Source: Saccharopolyspora rosea (GTDB lineage: Bacteria > Actinomycetota > Actinomycetes > Mycobacteriales > Pseudonocardiaceae). From it: DNA of 64,000 bases. The stretch covers positions 3,720,001-3,784,000 of the forward strand of contig NZ_CP102826.1 of assembly GCF_025643595.1 (NCBI RefSeq). The letters are read 5' to 3'. A model generated the notes under the pieces. That model did not search any database, was not told the origin of the DNA, and was given only the letters and a program-made list of their open reading frames with translations. Position numbers and translations under genes: made by a program. Positions within the stretch are counted from its first letter, which is position 1, and the number at the start of each line of letters is the position of its first letter. Positions 42,432 to 50,628 of this stretch are shown here, piece by piece.

Positions 42432-44062
42432 ACGGCAGCAGCGGCTACCTGCGGTACCTGCCTCCCGTTCTCTGGGAGGAGGACGAACGCGCCGACCCCT
42501 CGGCGTTCTCCCTGGGCGCGGTCCTGCGGATCTTCGAGAAGATCCTGACGGGCATCGACGACGACGTGCCGATCGCGTTGGACGATCGCGTCCACCCGCC
42601 GATCACCGACGAGATCGCCCGGCTGGACGGGCTGTGCGCCCCGTGGAAGACCCCGGAGAGGTTCCTGCCGTGGCTCGCCTCGTGGGTGGCGGTGGAGTTC
42701 CCGACACTGCAGGGCGAACAGGTGTGGGACGAATACCAGCGGCGGAAGGTCACCGCCGAGATCGCCGGGGCCTACGGCCGCAGGGGGATCAGGGCGGGTC
42801 TCGACACCTTCCTCGGACTGTTCGCGGTCGGCCGGACCAGGCCGCGCGTCGCCCTGGACGACGGCAGCCGCGTACTGGTGGCGATGCCCGGCAGTCCCGC
42901 ACCCGTCGCCGCGCTGGTGACCCGCGGACCCGCACGCACCCCGAGCGGCGACTGGATCGAAGGGCTCATGCGCCCGTGGTGCGTGGCGGCCGGGGCCGGA
43001 GGCGTCTTCTTCGTCGGCGACAGCGGAGTGCCACCCAACGCGGGGCTGCCGCTGCGCAGCCGGGTGTGGCGGCTCAGCTCGGCGGGACACCTCGACCTGG
43101 CCGGGACGCCCCCGACCCCGCGACCACTGGTGCCGGACACGCCGCTGACCTCGGTCGTGGCGGTCGCCGTGCGTCCCGCGCAGGACGCGCGACCCGAGAC
43201 GCTGTACGTCCTGGACCGCTCCCGCAAGCTCCTCGCCGTGCCCGCGCCGTACACGGCCGCCCGCGCCACCGAGGTCACCACGCTGGCGAGCGGGCTGAGC
43301 CGCTGGCCGGTGGCGATGGACGTCGACAGCGGTGGGGACCTGCTCGTCCTCGACCGCGGGAACGTCCCCGGCAACCCCAGCCGTCCCCAGATCATCACCG
43401 TGCACCCCGACCCGGTCACCGTGACACCGACTTCGTTGCGGACGGTCGTCGAACCGCTGTCGTTGCACGTCCAGCCGGGCGGCTGGCTGATCGTCGGGGA
43501 CGCGGGAGATCCGTCCGGCAGCGGGGCGGCCGCCGGGAACCTGGTCCGGGTGGACCGCGGCGGTCCGTCCGGGTGGTCCGAGACACCGCTGCTCCCGCCG
43601 TCGAACCCGCTGGTGGCACCGACCGCCGTCACCACGGTCGACGAGACGCGCCTGCACGTCCTGGACGCCGGGCTCGCCCCGTTCTGGCCCTCCTCGGCCG
43701 ACCCGTTCGTCCTCGACGTGGCGGAACCGGCCGTGGTGCACCGCGTCGACCTCGGGGCCACCCCCACGACGACGCAGCACACCGAATCCGGGCGGTTGGT
43801 CAACCCGACCGGCATGGCCACCGACGGGGAGCTGTTGATCTGCTGCGATCCCGGCCAGAACGACGTTGCGCGGATCGAACCCTTCTGGTCCCGGCTGCGA
43901 CCGTTCGAGCTCAGCGTCGTCATCCACTTCACGAACTCCCGCCTGCCGTCCGATCCGGACGAGCGCAGGCAGGCGCTGGACCAGGCGGTCGGCAACGTCC
44001 GGGCGATCGTCGAGCAGAACAAACCCGCGCACGCGCGGGCCACCTTGGTGACCGCCATCTAG
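42428..44062 (+). CDS. Phage tail protein I-like baseplate protein with inserted beta-propeller
   Basis: 544 residues from GTG 42428. Residues 1-130 are the tail protein I family N-terminus (YLRYLPPVLWEEDERADPSAFSLGAVLRIFEKIL; WLASWVAVEFPTL; YGRRGIRAGLDTFLGLF). Residues 485-544 return to that family (PFELSVVIHFTNSRLPSDPDERRQALDQAVGNVRAIVEQNKPAHARATL pattern). In between, about 350 residues form NHL/6-bladed-propeller-like repeats (PVAMDVDSGGDLLVLDRGN; VDETRLHVLDAG; NPTGMATDGELLICCDPGQNDVARI). The propeller is thus inserted in a baseplate protein and probably projects outward, possibly binding a ligand or the fibre. Coupled to the previous gene by GTGA. Confidence 0.88.
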   Translation: MNGSSGYLRYLPPVLWEEDERADPSAFSLGAVLRIFEKILTGIDDDVPIALDDRVHPPITDEIARLDGLCAPWKTPERFLPWLASWVAVEFPTLQGEQVWDEYQRRKVTAEIAGAYGRRGIRAGLDTFLGLFAVGRTRPRVALDDGSRVLVAMPGSPAPVAALVTRGPARTPSGDWIEGLMRPWCVAAGAGGVFFVGDSGVPPNAGLPLRSRVWRLSSAGHLDLAGTPPTPRPLVPDTPLTSVVAVAVRPAQDARPETLYVLDRSRKLLAVPAPYTAARATEVTTLASGLSRWPVAMDVDSGGDLLVLDRGNVPGNPSRPQIITVHPDPVTVTPTSLRTVVEPLSLHVQPGGWLIVGDAGDPSGSGAAAGNLVRVDRGGPSGWSETPLLPPSNPLVAPTAVTTVDETRLHVLDAGLAPFWPSSADPFVLDVAEPAVVHRVDLGATPTTTQHTESGRLVNPTGMATDGELLICCDPGQNDVARIEPFWSRLRPFELSVVIHFTNSRLPSDPDERRQALDQAVGNVRAIVEQNKPAHARATLVTAI

Positions 44063-44084
44063 CAGCGACGTGGTGGTGAACGAC

Positions 44085-46457
44085 ATGACGATGATGCGCA
44101 CTGAGTACTGGAACCGGAGCACCAACACCGTTCGCGGTGGTCCCACCGGCCACGGCGAGAGCCTCACCGACATGGAGAGCTACCTGCTGCCCCTGGACCA
44201 GATCCGGGACTCCAGCCTGCACGGCTGGGGAGTCGCGCGCGGTCTGGCCGTGAGCGCCGCGCCGGGGGCGACGAGCGTGCAGGTGTCGACGGGAACCGCG
44301 GTGGACGCCTCGGGCCGCGTCATCGCCCTCGCGGAGGGCGGATTGGCGGTCGTGGACCCCGACGTCGACCCGCACCAGCCGCAGAACGTCCCGACCGTCC
44401 CAGTCGGCGCCGACGGGTTGGCGATCAGCACCGGAACCGCCACCGGAGACCGGTTCCTGACGGTGACGTGGGCCGAGGTGATCGGGGAGAACCAGCTCGT
44501 GCTGTTCCACGCCCCTTGGCTGCGGTTGCAGCCCACGGCCGGGTTCCAGGACTCCGGTGACCAGATCGTGCTCGCCCTGCTCACGCTCGATGCCGGCGGA
44601 GCGGTCCGGGTCGTGTCCGCGGGACCCCGCCGCGCGGTGCCGGTGTTCGCGGGGCGGGTGGAGTTGCGGTGCCCGCGGGCCACCGCGTCGCCGGAGCCGC
44701 ACGTCGAGCAGGTCGCGGTGGCGGAACTGGCCGCCCGGGACGACGGCGGCGTGGACGTGGACCTGCTCGCCTCCGACGGCGGGCGGTGGACGGCGGTGTC
44801 GGTGGCCGGGACCGGCCGCGTCGGGATCGGGGCCCGCGATCCGACCGCGCCGCTGGAGGTCGACGGCGGGGCCGACGACGCCCCCGCCGTGCGGCTCGTC
44901 TCGTCCGGGACGGGCCGGGGTGCCGGGCTGCTGATGGCGAACTCCGGTGCCCGGGCGTACGGCGTGCACGCGGGCAGCGACGGCAGCCTGCACCTGACCG
45001 ACCAGACCGCCCAGGCCGACCGGCTCGTCGTCGACGGCAACGGCAACGTCGGTGTCGGTGTCGCCGCCGGCCAGGCCCGGCGGATCCTGCACGTCTCGGG
45101 CGACGAGGTGCACAGCGGCGGTCTCGGTGCGGGATTCTCGTTCGCGGACCGGGGAACCTCCGCGTTCGTCGACAACCCCGCCGCGGGCGAACGGTGGGTG
45201 TGGTACGCGCAGGGCGGCAGCGCGCGGTTGTGGTCCGGTGTGGACAGACTGACGATCAGCCCGACCGGCGAGGGCGGCGGCCTGGACGTCCCCCGGAGGA
45301 TGCGGGTCCGCCAGGGAGGCGACTGGTCGGCCGGGATCTGGTTCTACCAGTCCGCCCCGCAAGGCGACCGGGCGTTCGTCGGGATGGTCGACGACGACCA
45401 CGTCGGCCTGTGGGGGAACAACGGCGGGACCTGGGGCCTGCAGATGAACACCGCGAACGGCTGGGTCGGGATCGGCATCGGCAAGGTGCAGCGCCCGCTG
45501 CACGTGTGGGGCAGCGAGATCCACAGCGGCGGCAGCGGCGCGGGTTTCTCCTTCGAGGACCGGTTGGTCTCCGGGCTCGTGGAGACCCCGTGGGCCGGTG
45601 AGCGCTGGGTCTGGTACGCCTACGGTGGGAGCGCACGGCTGTGGTCCGGTGTGGACAGACTGACGGTCAGCCCGACCGGCGAGGGCGGCGGCCTGGACGT
45701 CCCCCGGAGGATGCGGGTGCGGCAGGGAGGCGACGGTTCGGCCGGGATCTGGCTGTTCCAGGACGCGCCGAACGCCGACCGGGCGTTCATCGGCATGTCC
45801 GACGACACCCACCTCGGGTTCTGGGGCAACAACGGCGCGTGGTGGGGTCTGCAGATGAACACCGCGTCCGGCAACGTGAGCATCGGCCAGGCTCCCCCGT
45901 ACAGCAACGTCCGCCTGCGGGTGGAGGGAAGCGACATCGGGTTGACCGCCAGGGCCCGGCAGGCGGCGATCTTCTACGGCAACGTCACCGTCTCGGGCGT
46001 CCTGCAGCAGGCCGGCGCCGCGTTCCGGATCGACCACCCGGTGGACCCGGCCACCCGGTACCTGGTGCACTCGGCCGTGGCGTCGCCGGAGATGCTGACC
46101 GTGTACACCGGGACCGCCACGACCGACGACAGCGGTACGGCGACCGTCGCACTGCCGGAATTCTTCGAGGCGCTCAACCGCGACTGCTGCTACCAGCTCA
46201 CCCCGATCGGCGAGCAGGCGCAGGCGGTGGTGGCCGAGGAGGTCCGGGACAACGCCTTCACCATCCGCACGGACAGACCCGGCGTCCGCGTCTCGTGGCA
46301 GATCACCGGGGTACGCCAGGACGTGTGGGCCAGGGCGCACCGCATCGACGTGGAGGAGACCAAGCCGGCAGCCGAGCTCAACAGCTTCCTGCACCCCGAA
46401 CTCCACGGCCACCCGGCGTCCAGTGGAGTCCCGTCGTCGGCGGCGGACGAGGGATGA
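44085..46457 (+). CDS. eCIS tail fibre/receptor-binding protein
   Basis: 790 residues if ATG 44085 is used, which sits behind GGTGGTG; a GTG at 44070 is also possible. The N-terminus (TEYWNRSTNTVRGGPTGHGESLTDMESYLLPLDQI) should bind the baseplate. Residues 240-330 are fibre-like repeats (GRVGIGARDPTAPLEV; GNVGVGVAAGQARRILHVSG). Two 137-residue modules follow (about 334-470 and 471-607) with the same GAGFSF.DR ... WVWYA.GGSARLWSGVDRLT order. The last 150 residues (FRIDHPVDPATRYLVHSAVASPEM; NRDCCYQLTPIGEQAQ; VSWQITGVRQDVWARAHRI) are a conserved module of bacterial fibre-like proteins. Likely determinant of target recognition. Confidence 0.88.
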   Translation: MTMMRTEYWNRSTNTVRGGPTGHGESLTDMESYLLPLDQIRDSSLHGWGVARGLAVSAAPGATSVQVSTGTAVDASGRVIALAEGGLAVVDPDVDPHQPQNVPTVPVGADGLAISTGTATGDRFLTVTWAEVIGENQLVLFHAPWLRLQPTAGFQDSGDQIVLALLTLDAGGAVRVVSAGPRRAVPVFAGRVELRCPRATASPEPHVEQVAVAELAARDDGGVDVDLLASDGGRWTAVSVAGTGRVGIGARDPTAPLEVDGGADDAPAVRLVSSGTGRGAGLLMANSGARAYGVHAGSDGSLHLTDQTAQADRLVVDGNGNVGVGVAAGQARRILHVSGDEVHSGGLGAGFSFADRGTSAFVDNPAAGERWVWYAQGGSARLWSGVDRLTISPTGEGGGLDVPRRMRVRQGGDWSAGIWFYQSAPQGDRAFVGMVDDDHVGLWGNNGGTWGLQMNTANGWVGIGIGKVQRPLHVWGSEIHSGGSGAGFSFEDRLVSGLVETPWAGERWVWYAYGGSARLWSGVDRLTVSPTGEGGGLDVPRRMRVRQGGDGSAGIWLFQDAPNADRAFIGMSDDTHLGFWGNNGAWWGLQMNTASGNVSIGQAPPYSNVRLRVEGSDIGLTARARQAAIFYGNVTVSGVLQQAGAAFRIDHPVDPATRYLVHSAVASPEMLTVYTGTATTDDSGTATVALPEFFEALNRDCCYQLTPIGEQAQAVVAEEVRDNAFTIRTDRPGVRVSWQITGVRQDVWARAHRIDVEETKPAAELNSFLHPELHGHPASSGVPSSAADEG
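45085..45906 (+). repeat. Tandem 411-bp duplication inside the fibre gene
   Basis: Two in-frame units, about 45085-45495 and 45496-45906, offset by exactly 411 nt (137 codons). A stretch of more than 50 bp (beginning TCAGCCCGACCGGCGAGGGC near 45256 and again near 45667) is identical, while the flanks are more diverged. The pattern suggests recent duplication or ongoing gene conversion. Confidence 0.8.
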
Positions 46458-46702
46458 CCGCCCGGAGGGAGGCGATGGCCGTGCAGCAGGACGCACGAGC
46501 GCGACTCGACGAGCTGAAACAGGAGTACCAGCGAGGAGATGCCCGGTTGCAGGCGCTGGTCCGGCAGGAGACGTCACTGCGGGAGATGATGCTGCGCATC
46601 GAGGGTGCGATCCAGGTGCTCGAAGAACTCCTGCTGGACCGGGATGCGGGCACCGGCGACGGCGCGGGACGCGAGGCCGACTCGACGATGTCGGTGGGGT
46701 GA
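46454..46702 (+). CDS. Small coiled-coil protein at the end of the eCIS operon
   Basis: 82 residues from ATG 46454, overlapping the fibre stop (ATGA). The centre is a heptad-rich helix (QQDARARLDELKQEYQRGDA, then LQALVRQETSLREMMLRIEG), followed by a short Asp/Gly tail. No homology is recognised. Coupling to the fibre gene suggests a fibre chaperone or trimerisation partner. It is the last gene of the coupled run and is followed by a strong hairpin. Confidence 0.72.
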   Translation: MTARREAMAVQQDARARLDELKQEYQRGDARLQALVRQETSLREMMLRIEGAIQVLEELLLDRDAGTGDGAGREADSTMSVG

Positions 46703-46707
46703 GCACG

Positions 46708-46746
46708 ACCGCGGCGCAGCCCGGGTTCGCCGGCCTGCGCCGCGGT
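46708..46746. terminator. Strong hairpin between convergent genes
   Basis: ACCGCGGCGCAG and CTGCGCCGCGGT form perfect 12-bp arms around a 15-nt loop that itself contains CCGG/CCGG. It lies 6 bp after the coiled-coil gene and 18 bp from the end of the convergent LysM gene. There is no U-tract on either strand. Best read as a bidirectional terminator closing the eCIS operon. Confidence 0.65.
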
Positions 46747-46763
46747 GCCAACGACGAGCGCGC

Positions 46764-47099
46764 TCACTCCGCCTGTTGCGCGCCGGCCCCGAGCGGGATG
46801 CACACGATCTGTCCGACGCGGATGAAGTCGGGATCGGGGATGTGGTTGTAGTGCGCCAGGGGTGTCCACCTGACGCCGTACCGCTGCCCGATCTGCGAGA
46901 GCGTGTCGCCCTCCTTCACGGAGTAGGCCGTGCACACCGACCGGTTCGTCGACAGTTGGAGCAGCTGTCCGACGCTGATCTGGTCGGGGTCGTCGATGCC
47001 GTTGATGCGCTGCAGGTCCTTCCAGGACACGTTGAACCAGTCGGCGATCCCGGAGAGCGTGTCACCCTGCTGCACCTTGTAGGAGTTGCAGTCCACCAT
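46764..47099 (-). CDS. Double LysM-domain protein
   Basis: 111 residues from MVDCNSYKVQQGDTLSGIADW, with GAGGGGGAAGA upstream. There are two LysM modules: YKVQQGDTLSGIADWFNVSWKDLQRINGI (about 7-50) and YSVKEGDTLSQIGQRYGVRWTPLAHYNHI (about 59-105). There is no signal peptide or membrane segment, so it is not an obvious exported peptidoglycan binder. Lying convergent to the eCIS operon, it may be a baseplate accessory, a cargo adaptor or a wall-anchoring factor released with the particle. Each module has a cysteine in its last third (positions near 4 and 57, and CIPLG). Confidence 0.85.
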   Translation of the reverse strand: MVDCNSYKVQQGDTLSGIADWFNVSWKDLQRINGIDDPDQISVGQLLQLSTNRSVCTAYSVKEGDTLSQIGQRYGVRWTPLAHYNHIPDPDFIRVGQIVCIPLGAGAQQAE

Positions 47100-47354
47100 G
47101 GTCTTCCCCCTCGGCTTGCGGTGTTCCCGGCACGATGCCGCCGGGTCCACCGTCGAGTGGAGCGCGGCACGCCACCCGAGCGCAATGAGCAGCCGGATCC
47201 ATTGCGGATCCCCGGTCTACCCGGCACGAACCAGCGGTACGGGGTCTTCGCAGGTCGCGAGATGGATCCAGGATGGACCACCCGGACCATTCTTCTCACC
47301 TCCCACCGACGGCGACCATGGAGGTAGTGCGCCGAGGATTTTCCGGAGTTCATC

Positions 47355-48424
47355 GTGGCCAACGGGGAAAACCGCGTGGCGGGATCGAGCTGGGGCGCGC
47401 GCAAGTGGCCGTGGGGGCAGCGGACCTTGGCGCGCATCGCCGAGTTGGGGCCCTCCTGGACTACGAGGAGGGCCGCGCCGGCGAAGGGCCGCAGACCACC
47501 GAGCTGGTGCACGGCGCCACCACGCACCTGGACAAGGCGAAAGACGCCGTGGACAAGGCGCGGCGGTGGTGGTGGTTGCGCGGCGGCCTGGTGGACAGCG
47601 CCCTGGCCAACGCGAACATCGCGCACACCCTCATCATCCGGCTTGCCCCGGTCGACGACTTCCGCGGCATGCTGCCCGATCTGGTCGCACTGGTCGAGGA
47701 GAACCTGCCCGTCCGCGACAAGCGGCGTTGCACCGCGGAGAAGGCTCTCAAGGTGTGGAAGAACGACGACGTGGCACTGCGGAACGCGGTCGTCGACGCG
47801 GTGCGCGCCGCGTACCGGATCCAGGAACGCGAGGTCGTCCGGGTGCGCAGCTTCGCCCGCATCGTGTACGGCTGGGCGGCCGGTCTGCTGGGCCTCGGCT
47901 TCGCCATCGCCGTCCTGGGCGCGTTGAACGACGACGTCGTCCCGCTGTGCTTCCGCCCGGCCGGCATGACGGTCTGCCCCACCTCGGGCGGCCCCTCCAC
48001 CACCTCCGTCTACGCCGACTACCACGCGGCGTCGATGCCCGCGGACTACCTGGTCGTGGAACTGGCCGGGCTGGTGTCCGCCGCGGTCACCGCCGCCGCC
48101 ACGCTGCGCCAGATCCGCGGTTCCACCACCGCGTACAACGTGCCCCTGGCGCTGGCGATCCTCAAGCTGCCGACCGGTGCCCTGACCGCGGTCCTGGGCC
48201 TGCTGCTCATGCGCGGTCAGTTCGTGCCCGGCTTGACGGCCCTGGACACGTCCGGCCAGATCATCGCGTGGGCGGTCGTGTTCGGTGCCGCGCAACAACT
48301 CTTCACCCGGTTCGTGGATGAACGCGGCAACGCGGTGATGCAGGCCGTCTCCGGCCCGGAGAACCCACGCCCGGCGACACCCCATCGGGCAGCAGGCTCG
48401 TCGCACGCCGAAGACTCCGACTGA
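47355..48424 (+). CDS. Four-TM membrane protein of the eCIS locus, with apparent frameshift
   Basis: The start is read as GTG 47355 with GGAG 6 nt upstream (VANGENRVAGSSWGARKWPWG then QRTLARIAELG). That frame has almost pure G/C third positions up to 47450, where coding bias moves to the -1 frame (LLDYEEGRAGEGPQTTEL onwards). A missing G in the run 47447-47450, or a -1 slip on GGG, would join them into about 356 residues. The remainder has a helical cytosolic part with ARRWWWLRGGLVDSALANAN, then four membrane helices (about 190-210, 250-275, 285-305, 320-340 in the joined protein). A membrane protein is a known accessory of Streptomyces CIS loci (CisA links the particle to the membrane). Orthology to CisA is not shown. 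Confidence 0.75.
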
Positions 48425-48803
48425 GGCCCGGACCGGCGCGGAGCCTGCTGTCCTGCTCAACGGTGGAACCGGCGGGGACGGCGTCCTGTCCAGTCGTCGA
48501 GTCCTTCCAGCTCCGCGGCGAGCCGGACGAGGACGGCTTCCTCCCACGGACCGGCGACGAGCTGACTGCCGACGGGAAGCCCGCCGACCGAGGTGTGCGT
48601 GGGCACGGAGATGGCCGGGAGCCCGGGAGGTGGAGCGCCGCGCCGGAATCCGACGCGCGAACGGTCCTACCCAAGGACTTCCTGGGCGCCATGCAGTACT
48701 TCGCGGGCTGTTCAAGGTGTCCGTCCTCGTTTCGTCGCCGACACCACACCGACAACCTCCCCCGGAGGATAGGCCCGCTCGTCGGCTTCGCGCGTCCGGT
48801 GAT
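48425..48803. other. Intergenic stretch with duplicated amidase 3' end
   Basis: 379 bp between the eCIS membrane protein and the convergent amine oxidase. It contains direct-repeat copy A (48448-48626). The remaining 177 bp hold nothing recognisable. Confidence 0.6.
48448..48626 (-). repeat. 179-bp direct repeat, copy A (amidase 3'-end fragment)
   Basis: Nearly identical to 50450-50628, offset exactly 2002 bp, differing at only a few positions, all near its left end. It encodes, on the minus strand, the last 55-60 residues of the amidase (for example [18 protein letters not shown]). The rest of the amidase is absent here, so it is a pseudogene fragment created by duplication. Confidence 0.9.
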
Positions 48804-50439
48804 TCAGGAGATGCTGAGGTCGGCGAGGATTTCGTCGGCGGCCCGTCGGCCGGATTCAGCGGCTCCTTCCATGTACCCCTGGTAGTCGAGGGAGATGTGT
48901 TCGCCGGCGAAGTGGACCTTCCCTTGGCGCACGCCTTCGTAGCCGGCGTAGTGGTGGGCGTAACCGACGGGCCAGGTGGAGTAGGCGCCGTTGGTGTAGG
49001 GGTGGCGCGGCCAGGCCGCGAGGGTGGCCTTGCCGTTCCACCGGTCGGTGAGCCCGGGGAAGACGGTCTCGAACTGTTTTAGCGAGGATTGGGCGTAGGC
49101 GACGACCTGTGGGTCGGTGGCGGTGCAGAACGGGACGTCGGGGGTGAAATCGGCTGCGTGGCTCCCACCGGCGTAGTCGACCAGGATTCCCTGCTCCCCC
49201 GGCTGGTCTCGGGTGGATTCCCACGAGGTCTGGTAGCCGGTGTCGGACATGGTCGAACCGCTGGAGATTCCCCACAGTCCGCGGGTGTTCCACAGGCGTG
49301 TGGTGAACTGGAGGGCGAGTTTGCAGTTCTGCCCCATGAGCATCGTGTCGATGCTGCCATGCTTGCGGGTGTCGAATCCGGCACAGGAGAAATCGATCTC
49401 CTTAAGCACTCCGAGCGGTAGGGCCAGGACCGTGTGGTCGGCGGTGATGGCTCGGGTGGCGCCGTCGACGCTGAAGGTCAGCTCCTGCTCACCGGTGCTG
49501 CTCACCGACAGTGCGACCAGTCGCCGGCCGAAGTGCACCGTGTCCGCCGGCAGTGCGGCCTGCATGGCGACCGGGAGTTGCTGGTTCCCACCGCGCAGGT
49601 GGTAGCGGGCGTCGCTGGTGCCGTACAGCGCGAAGCGCCCGGTGGAGGGCTGGGATCCGAGCATGCCGATGATGCCGAGCGCGGAGCTGAGGCGGGTGTC
49701 CAGACCGAACTCGGTGGTGTAGGCGGTATCGAGCAGCCGCCCGAACCGGGAGGAGTGGCCGCCGGGCACTCGGGTGTCGATCCAGTCGTGGATGCTCATG
49801 TTGGACAAGGCGATGGCGTGCGGACTGTTGTCGGTGTTCCACGCGACCGGCCAGCTGAACTTCGCCTGGTCGTTGCGAAGAGCCCGGTGGACGGGTGCGA
49901 AGTCGATGCTGGCCTGCCGGTAGGTGTAGTAGTCACCGCTGAAGTAGTAGGCTTCGGTCGCTCCGCCGGGGGCGGCGGAGCGCACGTCGTCCAGCGCGAT
50001 ACCGAAGCGGGCGGCGAGGGATCGGACGAGGTGGTGGTCGGAGTCGATGAATTCGCCACCCCACTCGGTGATCTGCGCGGCATCCCAGTAGGCGCCGGCC
50101 GGGTTGGAGAACATCCGCCCGCCGACACGGGTATCGGCCTCGTAGACGGTCGAGGTGATTCCCCTGTCGGCGAGCCGGAGCGCTGCGGTCAGCCCGGCGA
50201 TGCCCGCTCCGACGATGGCGATCCGCGGCTGGTCAGCCGCGCGGGCGGTGCGGGGGGGCGGTGCCGAACATGGCGGCGCCGACACCCGCGGCGCCGATGC
50301 GCAGGACGGAACGGCGGGTCAGGTCCGGCTTTTCTCCGCGCACGGCGGGGACGTCCGAAGGTGCGATTCCGAGGGTTTCGGCGACCTGGTGGTCGTGGGC
50401 GATGCAACGTAGCAGTCGGGCCAATTCGGTGCGCGGCAT
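48804..50439 (-). CDS. Tat-exported flavin monoamine/L-amino-acid oxidase, frameshifted in a G7 run
   Basis: The catalytic frame (493 codons from 50285) begins ARAADQPRIAIVGAGIAGLTAALRLADRG and carries the FAD motif GAGIAGL, GGRMFSNPAGAYWD, WGGEFIDSDHHLVR and the C-terminal HFAGEHISLDYQGYMEGAAESG. Upstream, in the other frame, lies a clear Tat signal: MPRTELARLLRCIAHD from 50439, leading to LTRRSVLRIGAAGVGAAMFG with twin Arg near residue 43. Deleting one base from the seven-G run at 50252-50258 fuses the two into about 544 residues, the normal size of secreted flavin amine oxidases. So the gene is disrupted, phase-variable or misassembled here. It is flanked by the two amidase-end repeats. 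Confidence 0.85.
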
Positions 50440-50449
50440 TGCGGTGCTC

Positions 50450-50628
50450 CTGTCCTGGTCAACGGTGGAATCGGTGGGGACGGCGTCCTGTCCAGTCGTC
50501 GAGTCCTTCCAGCTCCGCGGCGAGCCGGACGAGGACGGCTTCCTCCCACGGACCGGCGACGAGCTGACTGCCGACGGGAAGCCCGCCGACCGAGGTGTGC
50601 GTGGGCACGGAGATGGCCGGGAGCCCGG
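50450..50628 (-). repeat. 179-bp direct repeat, copy B (within amidase 3' end)
   Basis: The partner of 48448-48626. This copy is in its native context as the end of the amidase gene and its stop codon region. Confidence 0.9.

Noticed and set aside
33183..46702. Prophage or R-type pyocin
   Set aside because: No terminase, capsid, integrase, holin or endolysin in the window, and the cap and ATPase are eCIS-specific.
48627..48803. Possible gene fragment after repeat copy A
   Set aside because: No frame shows a family motif or coding bias.
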